Below, one piece after another: positions 25,001 through 38,460 of a stretch of 64,000 nt of DNA. The stretch is from Viscum album (taxonomy: Eukaryota > Streptophyta > Magnoliopsida > Santalales > Viscaceae). The translations under genes and the position numbers were made by a program. Location of the stretch: the NCBI GenBank assembly GCA_963277665.1, contig OY728119.1:312438206-312502205 (forward strand), read 5' to 3'. Under the pieces are notes generated by a model. It was not told where the DNA came from, made no database searches, and saw only the letters and a program-made list of their open reading frames with translations. Numbering within the stretch: position 1 is the stretch's first letter; each line of letters begins with the position of its first letter.

Positions 25001-26016
25001 CAAGTCCACCCTACTCCTGTTGCTGAGGGAGTAATGACTAAGAACCCTAAATTAGGATATTGTCAAGATCCCCTGATCTCATTCACTAAGAAAACTCAGT
25101 AGGATGATCCTAGTCAATAGGCCATTAATCTAAGAACTAAGGCTAGAATTATTAGGAAAATGTCAATCCTAATGGTTGATACAATAATAGGTAAGTGTTA
25201 TTAGCCACTTTGGTTGCTTGAATTCCTTTATTATCTATTGACCTTCTAATATTGATGGGATGTGTCACTTTCTATTCAGTTCTATCAACTTTGGTGACTG
25301 AGCTTGATATGGGGATTCTATTCTAGTTTCACTAAAATTGGTTGGTGAAATTGAGGCTATTTTGGAGGGAGAGGAACAAGGTGACTCTTTAAGTGCACTA
25401 ATTTTGGAATATATATCTCCCTCCAAAAGTGACTTTGAATCATACTTGTAGATTCATGAGGATATTTTTCACCATGCACCACATTTTCTAGAGGCACATC
25501 TAGAATATATTTGGGGAGATGCCTCTTGAAGACCTGCTTTCATGACTTCATCGACTTCCATTAAAGTTTGGCATGTTAAGATACAATATATTTGATTACT
25601 GTGAGATCCCACCTATGGTGAAGTTAATCATTTAGAAAAGGGAAGAGAAGAAAATATCATAGTGTACTGAGGAATATTTATTAGGCTAGTTTTAAAATCT
25701 CAGGGCTACTATGTCCCAATATGAGCCCATCCATACTAAGAAGGTGAAGGATTATCATGATCTTGATGATGATAAATACTTATGAATGGTGAAACTTAAA
25801 GAAGAAATAAATGCTATGTAGGAAGAGGTATTACAAATCCACCAATCCTTGGTAGGGTATTTGTCACAAAGAAGAAATTCTATTGTTGTAGAGTAGGAGA
25901 AGATCTATAATGATGAGGAGGATGCTGCTACACAATCATCCAAACTCTGACAAGTTGTGGGAAATGGTCAAGCTAGAATTCAACTTATCAAATCCAATGT
26001 TAAAGAAAAACTATAA
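22074..26016 (+). pseudogene. PMD (plant mobile domain) gene, remainder, copy A, with introns
   Basis: The frame resumes after the Sirevirus with the PMD core: W-S-P-H-T-N-S-F-H-L (22131-22160), then LWDVYKFFGAPIL near 22186-22227. A helix follows, THMAIFLTMWMSIYFL (22538-22585), then KTFFIISKL. Introns are marked by good sites: 23256-23316, 24192-24296, 24470-24538, 24871-24965 and 25191-25279 (61-105 nt), plus an earlier one ending near 22848 where the acceptor reads CTG, not the TAG seen in copy B. Exons keep long readable frames (24297-24469 and 24966-25190), damaged mostly by C-to-T stops. The last exon ends about 26016, or about 26071 if that TAA was CAA. It is antisense to pol and 3.4 kb beyond it. 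Confidence 0.8.
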
Positions 26017-26732
26017 AATTTTCTAATAGAATTCATTATGTGGAAGTTCCCCTATTCTTTGGAATATAAATGAAAATTATTTTGGTTTCTAATCAATTGT
26101 TCTTGTATTTTTTTCCTCATTATAGTCGTAATATAATATTGAAAATAACACAATTTTTTGAATGACATCATGTTATAATTACAATAACTAGGGTGAGGGA
26201 GTTATCTAATTATTTTCCTAATCCATGGGGCCTAAAAAGTGTAGTTATAATATTAATAATGTTATATAGAAAACCTTAAAAACTTTGTGTCTTTTTATGT
26301 AATTTCCCTAAATTTTTCCCAAGGTCGATATGGAGAAGAATTATCAAGAGAGACTTTTATTTTTCTTAGTCCACCATTTATAGGTTTTCAACCTAACAAG
26401 TTTTATAAATTTCATGTTTTCTTTTCTAAATTCTTAACTAAACCATGTAGAGTGCTAGTCTAGTGAGATGGGAATCAAATTTTGTCTGCAGTGCCCTTTG
26501 GATGGTTTCAACCTGGTGAGCATTATGACTCTTTTTATGGACAGTTTAAATTATTTAAAACTAGAACCATGCTACTGGTGATTTAGATTGAATATATTTG
26601 ACCATAAATTTTTAAATGATAACCCAAAAAATTCTTTTAGAACAATAATGCTTTGAAATTCTTGAGATAACCAATGTGTATTTTTGAGACCCAAATGTGT
26701 GATTTCCAAATAAATAACATGATATGATATAA

Positions 26733-28380
26733 GTATGAGAGGAATTGTTGTGGACCGAATTCAAAATCTAGTTTTGTGCATAATATTGTCCAGGATAATA
26801 GGAATAGAGGAGATCTCTCCTGAGGATGAAATTACCATTGGTTGAAAAAACCATTATTTGGGTGAATTTATGTAAATCCAACTGCGGCATGCTACTGCAT
26901 AGTCAAATAGTGTCATCCTCTGACTGAAAGGCCATTTTTGTGGGAAACTTGTGAAAATCAAATTAAGGCATGTTACTACATAGTTAGATAGAGGTTTTAT
27001 TAGGAATTTCGACATTATACTACCCATGGTCGATGGGTTTGTGATGATTTGAATATCTCAATACCAAGAAGGGTGATTTTCCATGGGAAGGTGTCTGAGA
27101 ATGAAGAGAGTATCTGTATTAGCATTATAAATGAACATGAAATCTCTCGTATATGAATTTGTCTTGTGTGAAGGAGGGATAATTTGGTTAACTGGCCAAT
27201 TTTAGGGGGGAAGGCCCCTTTCTAACAGGTTGAAGCATTATGCAGTTTAATGTCATGTGACTAGGACATTGATCGTGCAATTTAACATCTTATGGGGAGG
27301 AATTTTTTGTACATTTTTACACCTTGTGACTAGAATTTTATGATATACATCTTAATTTCATGTCACAAGGACATTGGGGGTGGGGTATAATTAAAATTAT
27401 TTAGATTTGAATGAATGGTTAATAATTCTCTCCATTCATGGTAATATATATGAGAATATTCTATCATATTCAGGTATGAGGGGGAAATGTTGTAAGATGT
27501 AATTTGGGGTTCTTCATATATAAAGTGTGATATGGAGGAAATGGATTATGGTGATAGAGGAGGTATCTCATGAGAACAAAAATTATCACTGATTGAAAAA
27601 CTAATTTTGTTGGATAATTTTTGAAAAGCCAACTAGGGTGTGTTATTTCATAATAAAATAATTTAATCATCTGGATGACAGACCCATTATGTGTCTGATG
27701 TAAGAAAATCTAACCGGGGTGTGTTACAACCTAGTCAAGAAAAGGAGTTCTCAAGAATTATGATATTCTATTTCCCATGGATAAAGAAAGTTAATATAGA
27801 TTTAGATTTTCCTAAACAAAAATTTTGGTTTTTGGAGGGAAAGTTCCAAAATATGGGTGGAGAATTAAAAGTAAAAAGTACTCAAGAATGGGATAAAAGG
27901 TGATATATATCCTAAAAGACCAAATTTGTTCTGACATACTTCATACGTGAGATAGGAAATTGTAAATCATGATCTTGGGGGTTACAATATATAGAGAAAT
28001 TATAAGGTAAAAGTATGTGGGGGATGATCACAGAAAAAATTAGTATATTGGGTCCCAACATTATGTTTTCAAAGCTTACAGAGACAAAAAATGGTTTTCT
28101 TGAGAGTGAATTTACTGCTGGTGGACAAACCCATTTTGTGGGAAACTTTAAAAAAATCCAAATAGGTCATGTTATTACATAGTCAAATAATGGAATCCTA
28201 TGGATGATATGCCCATTATGTGGGATACTTATGCTAAGCCAACTGGGGCGTGTTACAACATAGTTAGACAATATAGTCCTTGTGTATTAGAAATTCTATT
28301 ATCGGTAGGTGGAGATAGATTATGAAGATTTAAAAGTTTCCAATACTAGGGGAATGACATATGGAAGGGACATATCTGAG
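26733..28380. repeat. Three diverged direct repeats, unit about 370-740 nt
   Basis: Each block starts AGTATG(A/T)G(G) and contains paired sentences of the form GCCCATTATGTGGGA, then CCAACTGGGGCGTGTTAC, then ACATAGTCA. Examples are 26865-27000, 27600-27740 and 28125-28275. Blocks differ by many substitutions and indels. Confidence 0.6.
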
Positions 28381-28584
28381 CAAAAATAAGGATTTTGGAC
28401 TGATATTTCCATTTAAGTGTTGATTACCTTTCATAAAATAGGAGGACATCTCTATTTCCTTAGAGAACCCCTAAATGAGGTAACCAAAACTAAGAGATCA
28501 TGTATAGATCTTTGTATGAAAGAGAGGGTGCATTTTTATTTACCACATATATGGGAATAGGACATGAGGACAAGGTGTCACTAC

Positions 28585-29255
28585 ATATCTCACTAGAATG
28601 AGAATCATGCAACACATAGTTCTTGAGGTACCATGTAGTTTAAAGTCATGCATCCAAGGTATTATCCATACAGTTTAATGTCATACGGTAAAGTCAAAGG
28701 TGACTCGATGTGATTGTGGCTGGACCTGTGTATAAGACCCATGAATAACTACGTATCTCATTGGGATGAGAATCAAACCATACATAGTTATTGAGGAATC
28801 CATGCAGTTTAAAGTCACACGAAAAAAGAAATTTAGTGTTCCTTTTATAGTCTTGCAGTTAGAACCACGATAACCCCTATGTAAATTAATATGCCTTACT
28901 TATGCGAGGAATTTATTTACCAAAAACCCTAAGCCCATGTGATATTTTCTTAGTGTGAGAAAAAAAGGAGTGGAAACACTTCTTCTACCACAGAAAGGAA
29001 ATACAAGTGAAAGATAGAGGAATTTATATTTTTTGGTGGTTGGACCATCAGACAAGATCTCGGCGTCGCTATATATCTCATTAGAATGAGAATCAATCCA
29101 TACATAGTTCTTGAAAGAATATTTATACAAGTTCAACCCATATACAAGGAGGGGGATTTTTTCATATTTTGTTACAGATAGACCTAGTCTTAGAAATCTG
29201 GGGGTCACTATGTATCCCGTTGGAATGATAATCAGGCCACATTTAGTTCTTGAAT
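28585..29255. repeat. TATGTATCTCATT...ACATAGTT modules
   Basis: Copies at about 28585, 28745, 29067 and 29208 have the order (C)TATGTATC(T/C)CATT, then GAATGAGAATCA, then CATAGTTCTTGAG; in two of them TGCAGTTTAAAGTCA or a close match follows. Related copies lie in the terminal repeat units at 6765 and 7064, 40742 and 41041, 46018 and 46611. Confidence 0.6.
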
Positions 29256-29472
29256 AAAGGTGTGGTGGGGTACTAGTAATGAATATTATGATCCACTCAA
29301 ACACAGACCAAAATTTTATGCATTTTTATTCCATTCAATAAGGATGTGAACTATGCAGTTTAATTTCATATGGTTAGGATGATATGAAACACAATTTAGA
29401 GTCTTACATCTTAGACTATATATAGTGCTATGTAGTTTAATGTACTAAATCTAGGATGAGTGTCGTGAGATT

Positions 29473-32400
29473 ACAAGAAATATTTCATCATGATCATTTC
29501 ATTGGTTGGGACCATAATGAGCTCTCCATCCATTGAGATCAAGGAATAAGCTCCATTAGAGTGGACCTTGTGTATGAAGTAAGGTTCCTCCAAATTTGGT
29601 TAAAGATTTTGTGGATTCTTTCCTAGTATCATTAGATCCCTAAGGACTAGTACCAATTCTTAATGGAAGAATGAATAAAGTTTGAACATCTTATTAAAGT
29701 TCACGCTATTGAATTTTTATGAACCTCCAAGGTATGTAGAGTGTGAAATATTTTCTCATCGAGTCTCTATAATTCATCCAACCATTTCTGGGATTTGTCA
29801 TCCATAGGTATCCAATCATAGATGACAATACTGAGTGGTGGAAACTAGACCTCAATGGACAGGACTTCTTATGTCTTGTATACCAGTGAATACAATGTCT
29901 CCTGTATGATAATATGGTTTTTGGTTTGGTAGGACCATAAGGGAAGAAAAAGTGTATCAGGATATGAATTCTTATCCTTATCCACAATCTTTTGGAGTAT
30001 GTTTGATTAGGTTTTTAAAGGCCTCTATCTATTTATTAGTTGTTGCATGATAGCGAGATGAATGGATGGATTTGATATTACTCATGGTATATCTTTTCCA
30101 TCTCTTAAAAACAAAAATTAGTGCTATTTTCCATTAGTATTTTATGAGGGACACCAAATCTTGTAATTATGTTGACTTCCATGAAGCTAAAAATGCTTTT
30201 GGCCCTAACTTCTTTGAGGGGTATTTCCTCATCTCATTTGAAGAATAAATCGGTAGCAGTTAAGATGTATTTTAATTTCTTAGTTGTAGATGGAGGGTAT
30301 GGCCCCACAATATCCATCTCCCATAAGGAAAATGGCCAAGAGTATTTGGATTTATGTAGAAACTCTGGGGGTTGATTGATGAAGTTGGAATGTACCTTCC
30401 AATAATCATATTTATTGGTGAATTCTAGACAATATGGTGTCATAGTTATCCAATAATACCCAAGACTTCATATTTTATTAGAAAACATACTTAACAACTA
30501 TTGGGAATTATAGGATCTGGCGTGTAATTATTTCATGATTTTTGAAGTCTCTTTTATGTAAATACATATAAGAAGGGTTCTATCAAAGCCTTGTTTATAA
30601 AGAAATTTATGGTGATTTGGGCCATCATAAAGAGTTAATTTGGTTTCATGCCATTGTATTTTCACTTTACTAGATCTATATGATGGGATTAATCCATTAT
30701 AAAGGTATTCCATGATTGGTATCATACACCTAGTGGTAGGACTATATGGTTTAGGGATAGGACTGCCTTCATTAGTGATGTGAAATGCTGATGACCGTTT
30801 CATTCTAAATTGGATCTACCAAAGCCATAACTGCATTTTCTAATGCATCTGTTTGGGAATTATAAAATCGGGGATGAGAGTAAATGTTTTAGCTAAGAGG
30901 AACTCTACCATTAACCCTTGGTCATAATCAAGTAAGTGGATTAAATCCTCTTTTCTGATGGAATAATCTCCATTAATCAGTTTGATTACCAACTCTGAAT
31001 CACCTTTCACCTTTATGTGGTCCATTATTTTTTGGAAGTCTAGTTCAAGTCCTACAATTAGGTCTTGGTATTACACATCATTATTTGTATAAACTTGTTT
31101 CAGAAGAAAGGATTAAGGTAAAACTACCTTCACTAGGGAAATGAGCATAATCCCTAACCTAAATTTGTTAAGATTAGGGTCTTCTATTCTCTTCCCAATT
31201 GGGCTCTCGGATGCTCCATTAAAATACATAACCCAATTTTTGGGGCCATATTGAATCGAAAATATCTCTTCTTTAGTAATTTCAGTATTTAATGATGTTT
31301 TCTTTCTACAAATGGATGTTCTACAAGAAAATATACCAAATCCTAGACTTTAACCACTTTTTAAGGTACAAAATATATATCGAACTGCTGCAGGATAACC
31401 TCCCAACATGAAAAATTCCCTATCAACATAGCATGGATAAGGATATATTTGAGCGAGTTATTGTGAGATACCAAATAGACCTCATTTTGATATAAGTAGT
31501 GTATTAGTTTTTGAACCAAAAAAATTAACACAATTTAACTCCTCTTGATATTTGAATAATGAGTCTCAATGTAGAGCATGGTTCAAATGAGATAATATAG
31601 GTTGTTTCTATTCCCAACATCATTCATTGGAATGAGAAAGTTGCCTAGTGATATCTTTAATGATTTAACATATATAATGAGTGGATTTAACTTAATCAGT
31701 TGCAATAATACTAGTGAGATCAAGATATATTTCTTGATACTGTCAAATGCTTCCCGAAAGTCACCAGTCTACTAATGCACGACCTTTTTCTTCGTCAATT
31801 TGGGGAAGGGAAGACACTTGCCTTTGAGGTTGCTATAAAGTGACTCGTAAAGGAATGATTTCCTTGAATTCATCTCATATATTTAATATTTAAATGATGA
31901 GTCATACAAAGGACATCCTTTCCTTATCAAGGTCGTATTCTATGCCTCTATGGTGTACGACGAAGTCGAGAAAATTTCCTGAGGTTACATAGAAAGCACA
32001 TTTTAAGGTGTTCATTTTTAGGCTATGATGTCATAGCTTATGGAAGGAGGTCTCAAGATCATCTAGGTGGTTAGAATGTTCTCAAGATTTAACCAATAGA
32101 TTGTTAATATATCATTCAGAAAACTTTCCCACGAAGGGTTTGAAGATGCAATGCATGGCACATTGTTATGTGGCACTGACATTCTTCAATCCAAAGGGCA
32201 TTTACCGTTAGTATATTAATCCTTGGGGGGACCTAAATGTGGTGGATTCATCGTTTATATGGGCCCATTCAAATTTGGTTGTACCCTAAATATCCATCCA
32301 TGAAGGAGAGGTATTGATAAATAGCTTTCATATCAATCAGTAGTTCTATAATTGGAACTGGGTAGTCATATTTTGGAAAATTCCATTTGAGATCTATGAA

Positions 32401-34100
32401 GTTTATGAAGATCTTGATTTATCTATTTTTATTCTTTACTAGTATGATATTGGGTAGCCATTTCAGATACTGAACTTCCTAGATAAATTTAGTCTTGGTG
32501 AGTTTTTCCACTTCAGTCTCAATTTTGGAGGTGCGAGATAGGTGTGTCTTTCTAGATTCCTATTTGTATCATTGGTGTCCTTATAGAAATCCAAAGTGTT
32601 TAGTGAAAACCTTTGGATCAAGGCCTATAATATTTATGTAATTCTAGGTGAACATTTCCCAGTGTTTCTTTAGGAAGGATGTATATACCACTTTTTCTTC
32701 TAAATTCATGGAAACATTGATCAAAGTGGGTAGTGGATCTTCTTCTATGACCATATTGTTTTCCTTGATCTTGTCAATAGTGGTGGCGAAACCTTCCTCA
32801 AATGATAGAGGGGCATCTCTGAAGTCTTCATCCTCTTCCTCTCACTTATGTTTTACCTATTATGCCTCTACTTGGGAAGTAGGAAGTGAATCAATTCTTT
32901 TAGAGTTAGAAGAGGAGTCATCATTTGGAAATTTGGAAGGCAAAGAAACTACTTTCGGGTCAATTGATGGTGCAAGGAGTTTTTGGAGTTCTGAAGGGGA
33001 GACAAGGGACTAAGAACAATCATCTTTATTTTATCCCATTTTCATGATAAAATATTCTATAATAGGTGAAAAAATAAGGATTTTTTGAAGATCAGGGGAT
33101 GGAATGAAGAAATTTTTATCAAGGATTTCATTATTGCTCATAGAGTTAAAAACCTATCCAGTGTTGCTGGGTTCAGTTGTGAATACTGACATCACAAAAG
33201 CCATTGGATGTGGGCTCAAATTTAGACCCAAATCTTTGATTTGGTTGATGTGAAGCACACACTCTATACTGATATTATTGAAAGGATTAGTCAAAATCAT
33301 CCCTAGATCATTTGGGGCCTTGATTCAAGAAACATTTTCAGTCACTAACTATTTACATTCCCTTTAGTAGAATCTTATGTTAATGTACAATAATTTACAG
33401 GATTTAAATGGGCTTTTTCACTATGAAATTTCCCAATTTGATAATTGATACAATATTTTAGGCATTGGTGGTATGATGAGTTTATGACTACATAATGATG
33501 TATCCAAGGTCTTCCTAGTAAAATTTTGAAGGATGTATCCTACCGAACAACCATAAATTACAAGTCAAACACGAGATATCTGAACTGAGTTCTGAGTTTG
33601 ATTTCACTAAGATATTTTATTTCATTCGTGTCATAACCCTATAACATTAAAGTGATGCGGGAAAAGTGATATTCATTGAAACCCAATTAATGAAGTTTTT
33701 GTATCATAATTAGGTTGAGTATTGAGAAGTTTTCAATGAAGGATCATCAGATATCAATATCATTTATCCTTATAGATATATACAAGGGTTTGGCATGCCC
33801 CTGTATAAAGACATCCTTTTCCTGGTCTATGAAAGATATGATCATGTGGAATTATGAAGGATCATTATTTTTTATTTTATAATTCAACAACAACAACATC
33901 GACTTCAAAATCTTGAGGGATTTACAAGGCCTTTACGAGTGCTTCAGGATGGTTTTTTGATAGGATCAAGGCATCCATGATTGAAAACGTGGCTATTACC
34001 AGGGATAATTACTTCAAAATATCATATTTATAGTCCAAAGGTGTTAACATACTAGCATGGGGATTCTCTTTTTCAGGTGCTTTAGGAACTTAAGTACTTT
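29473..34100 (-). pseudogene. pol: Tat/Ogre-like Gypsy pol: protease, RT, RNase H, integrase
   Basis: Gypsy order on the minus strand. Protease-linker LLGRPWIHH near 33490-33520. RT 32400-31900 with SFMDGY, then a FGLKNVSATYQ block, a decayed YxDD (YINN) near 32110, and LKMNTLKCAF. RNase H 31100-30840 with KGDSELVIKLINGDY. Integrase 30450-29700 with EMDIVGPYPPST and IITRFGVPHKI. The C-terminus is PNLEEPYFIHKV near 29590. The stop codon near 29473-29475 fits the usual end. Many stops (mainly TAG) and frameshifts are present. The sequence type (LGRPWIH, GDSELV) points to the Tat/Ogre branch, not the chromoviruses. Neighbours are gag upstream and the antisense PMD gene downstream. Confidence 0.9.
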
Positions 34101-34799
34101 TTGTGGACGAATCAACCCTTATAACACGAGTTGGAGGTGCTTTTGATCTCTATGGATTAGGTTGACTAGGTCTACCTTCACACTGAGGTTGATTAGGTGA
34201 TGACACATTCACTAGATGATATTCCAGTATGATCATGTAAGGATAGAATCTTTAATGTATGTGGTAACTTACTTTCACTTACTAATCTCACTGGAGAGCT
34301 CTCCCAAGAGTTTTGATAGCGTATACGGTTCGAGCAGGGATGTAGTTAGAGTAGTGACTCCTAGAACGACCACATATTTCCCTGTATCCTTAAATTTAAT
34401 GACCCATTCCCCCAATCCCCAATCACATGTTGGTAATTATGGTTAATAATAACACTCATCATCTAATAATGGATACATTAAGAGAATGACATTAATGGAA
34501 CTGAAAATCAACTTTTCATCTGATGGAGATTCTGTCAAGTGGGTCGACTCTTATTGTTCTATTTGAAGGGGTGGTTCTCGTGATTTTGGGAATGTAGGCA
34601 TGAAGTTTCCTAAATTCAAATCCATATTTGGGATTATAACATGATAATTTTTCTATACTTTCTTTTCTCTCTTCCGTTTGGGTCATTTTTTGGAAGGGTG
34701 GATTTCAGAGGAATGACCTTCCAATGGAGTTAGCTGAGTTGTAGTAGAAATGGATAAGGGAATAATCGGCTATTGAACCTATGATCAGAGGATATCATG

Positions 34800-36000
34800 A
34801 GTTTAGATGATAATGGTTTTGACCATACAATCACTAAAGTTATGTGTACCCTTACTTTTAACTTCCTTCCATTCATTATCCTCCTCCGAATCCATGGTAG
34901 AAACACATGCCAGTTGCGTAGGTGGATTTCCCAGCTTCACTTGCCCATAGTATGCCATATTCTGCTGGATGTATTTAAAAGTGAAAACTTTATGGATTTT
35001 GTTCCCCAATGCTCAATTTAAAGGGAAATAGTTCAAGATATATTCTTATACATCTTTACTAGGATTATTAGGCTTTGTAAACTTGATCAAGTTGTTCTCC
35101 AATGCCAAGATAATGTAGTCAAGGACTTATTCATTTCAGAAAGAATATACCTTTTTCTTCATCTCCTCGAACTCTTTCCCCCTTCTCTATTTGATTATAT
35201 TGATTATGTGTGCATTGTTTCTAATTATCAGAAGTCAAAACGACATGATATGGTGCATAATTTGTAGTGGTAGTGGGTACAAGGGCTTTCTTAAGTGTAA
35301 TATTGGAATCCTCCTCTTTCCCCATTCTATTAATTGAGATGATGGAATTACTTGGGATTTATCTTTGGTCGATGTGATGGGGTCTTCTACTCTTTAAGAA
35401 ATCATGTAAAGGTCCCAAAACCCTCCTGTATATTTCATTGGGAAAAGTGTCATGCATAACTTGTTACAAAGATTCACTATAAATATGGGAATCAAGTCTT
35501 CTTGATAAAGTTGTAGGTTTCAGGAGTATGTCAATCCTTTCAACTAAGCAATGAAATTCTAGAACCTTTCATTATCCAACTATTTTTTGTTTGAGAGGTC
35601 AAGGACTATTTTATTATGTAACATAATGCTAAATTGGAAGATAAAATTTCAAATAAGATATTCCCACCCTGTAATTAACTAAGGCAGAATGCTGGTATAC
35701 CACATAAAGGCCAGTCCTTGCAATGATTGCAAAAAAAAAACCTGAGTTTCACTCTCTATTTCTATTCAATGGTCTCTATCATGGGATCAAAATTCTACAA
35801 AAAATGTTTCAACGGTTTCTATAGTTCCCATGAACCACTGGAAATTGGAAATGTATGAATATAGAAGTTTTGGAGGGGAAGAGTCGGATCAACCCATTCA
35901 GGGTAAGGATTCTTCTTTATTTTTATCAGCGCACACCACTCCTCTATGGCTTAAAATCGATTTATTAGAAACTCAATAGTATTCATGATCCCTTGAGGAA
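34800..36000 (-). pseudogene. gag: Tat/Ogre-like gag
   Basis: On the minus strand a Retrotrans_gag core is readable: SLQGLAFMWYTSILP (about 35730-35690), an I-T-G-W-E motif, N-F-I-F-Q-F-S, LDLSNKK, F-I-A, then LYQEDLIPIFIVNLCNKL (about 35500-35440). These match the conserved order of gag in plant Gypsy elements (coat protein that binds RNA). Further down, GNKIHKVFTFKYIQQ (35006-34960) leads to an acidic tail, and 34100-34800 is the poorly preserved gag-protease link. Several C-to-T stops and short indels occur. I could not identify a zinc knuckle. Confidence 0.8.
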
Positions 36001-36359
36001 TGTTTATATTAGAATAATATTGAATATGGGTAGCAGTGAATTGGGCCATCTGTGGCCGCACTATTGGTATCTTCCATGGTTATCCTATAGGGGAAGGCCT
36101 GTAAGAATGCACCTGACCCTGTTTTGGTTGTGCCCTCAAAGAAGAAAACACCCGATCTACTACTGTGGGATCCAATTATATTGGTGGTTAGTATCCAACA
36201 TTGATCGGATGTTTCAAATCCATTTCTATTGCTATGAAAAACCCTCTTTGTTTAGGTATGCTGATTGGGGTTGAGAGTTGAGGGTCTTCTTATAGAACAT
36301 ATCTAGTAGGTAGACTGCCTCAGAGTAGTTATTCCTTGAGTATTCTCAGTTCCACCACT

Positions 36360-38460
36360 TCTTTCTATTTTTGAGAAAATACTTCCTCATGTGTAAGGGA
36401 TTCAACCCCTTTAAGAGTTAGGTGAGGTGCAATCTTAACTTTAACCTTTTCTTTGTTGGAAACTCTTTGTGGAGTTAATGATAGAGTGATTGAGGGAACA
36501 TCCAGATTCATAGAGATTTTATTGTTATGGGTACACACACCTCTATTAGTCATTTCAGTGTGTAACATATTTTTAATAAACAATTCCTCCTCTGACTCCT
36601 CTTATGAATTGGAATCATTTTCTCTAGGGTTTTAGGGGTGGTGTTAATGAAATTCCTTGATTCGTAATGCATTGAAGTAATTTCGTGAGTGCCTTTTCTA
36701 GAAAAAATTTTCCTATGACTTCTATGAGGACTTATCATATCCCTTTCTGGTTCTCTAGGAGACTTTTGGTGGATGGTAATTCGAAGGAAATCTCCGAACA
36801 ATTCAGTCATGCATGTCCCTAATGAGGGTACCGAGTCACGAGATGAGATGAACTAGGAGGATTCCTTATGTGGCATTTCCCCTAATTTGGAGAAGTCTAT
36901 AATCTATTGAGGAGAAGGTTGATGAGGTGAAAAATCCACTATACCTGAGTGTTGGATATTTTCTCATTCCACTTTTACAACTCTTTAAACCTGGTTGAAT
37001 GACCATGAAGGTTGTGTCAAAAATTTCCCCAGCCCTGAAGGCTGAGGTTTCTCTTGAACTACTATGGTTGATACTACCGTGAATTACCTTAAAATTTTAT
37101 GGAGTTTCATTTAGACATGGGTCGGGTGCATCATTTGGTATTCACCCGAATCACCCACTACTAAAGATAATTGCGCTATTTCTATCATTTTATCTATCTA
37201 ATGATCGAGTTCCCTTAAATGGAAGGCTTGACCAATATTTTCAGATCCCTGATGAAAAACTATTTCAATAGCATTTTCTTTTATGGATTGATATCAGCTA
37301 TAGTTGTTCCTATAATTTTTTTGTTTACAATATCATTGGTTGTGAATATAGACCATTTTTTGAATCCAGTCTGAAGCTATGAAATCACATGATACCACCT
37401 TCGATGTAATTTGGTGTTTAGGGTGCATTTTGAAATGAAACACTTCATGTTCACCCCATCCTCTAATATGAACACCATATGGGGTATCTAATATTAGATT
37501 AAATAATTTTTTTATTACACTGAGGCATGCACATTGAAGGGCTCCTAGATACTTCCTAAGCTTTGGGATTTGTGCAGCTAAGAGAGCTGCCAAGTCAATT
37601 AGGAATTGAATCCCTTCTATTACCTTGACATGACTTCAATACTCTTCATAGGGTAATACTTTTTCTCTTAACCAGCAAAGAGTATTCCTTATATTGAGGC
37701 ATATTTCATGCACACAATATTCCAACAACACATCTAGAATGTTGTTCTGAGGGGTGGATAAAGGCTAGAACATGACAATAATATCGTCTTTTTCTATTTA
37801 TTTCCTCCTATTTAGAATTTCATCTTATTCTTTTTCTAGTGGTTCCTCAACTTTGTCTGACCAGAGTGGATACTTTCCAACCTCTTTATCATAAGTAGTG
37901 AGATTGGTGGAGACTATCTCCATTACACTGTAATACAGGTGATCCAAGGGTGGTTTAGAGAGTGACTATGGCCTTGGGATGTCTTTCAGCTAAGATATAA
38001 TTTCACTTGTCAATGAATTGACATCAAACATGACTGGCCTCATTTTCCCAAGTGACTCATGATATGAGTGATTTCACATCACTACATCACCAAGGCGATG
38101 TCACTTTGGAAAGAGTGAAATACTACTACAGATAGAACTTTAATAGTGAACATCATCATGGGGAGGACTGCCATGGTGGATTATAGAAAGGGTAAGTCCC
38201 TCTTACTCTTTGATCTTCTGGCCATACATAGGAATGATATGATGCTCATTAGGAGATGGGTTCTTGAGATAAATAAGATTATGGACATGAATAATGAATT
38301 CATGGTGAATTTTATGGGGAGGAACCTCGGAATTATTTCTACCATCCCTATAATTTGGTAATGATGGGGTAGAATCTTGAGAATCCATGAATAAGCATCG
38401 AAGAGATTCAAGAACTCCTGTATTAAGTAGAGTGGGATCGTATATCGAATCTTCATTTTC
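36360..38460 (-). pseudogene. Extra coding region upstream of gag (unknown domain)
   Basis: The minus strand keeps one readable frame over most of 37870-36360. It includes an open stretch at 37593-37333 (LLAAQIPKLRKYLGALQCAC, then GVHIRGWGEHEVFHF) and further open stretches at 36810-36550 and 36583-36365. The stops between them are mostly TAG or TAA. Ogre-type elements are known for a separate ORF before gag, and this may be its counterpart or a long gag N-terminus. I do not recognise the domain. It lies between gag and the long leader, in the same direction. Confidence 0.5.

Larger units (their letters stand above)
26017..29472. other. Non-coding spacer of the Tat element with internal repeats
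   Basis: No coding motifs on either strand. It lies between the 3' end of the PMD gene and the 3' end of pol (tail to tail). It holds two repeat families: three diverged blocks starting near 26733, 27473 and 28013, and four modules between 28585 and 29255 that also occur in the terminal repeats. Confidence 0.6.

Noticed and set aside
29706..29987. 93-codon minus-strand open frame as a separate gene
   Set aside because: It is an out-of-frame reading through the integrase region of the Tat pol, whose true frame gives the conserved C-terminal motifs.
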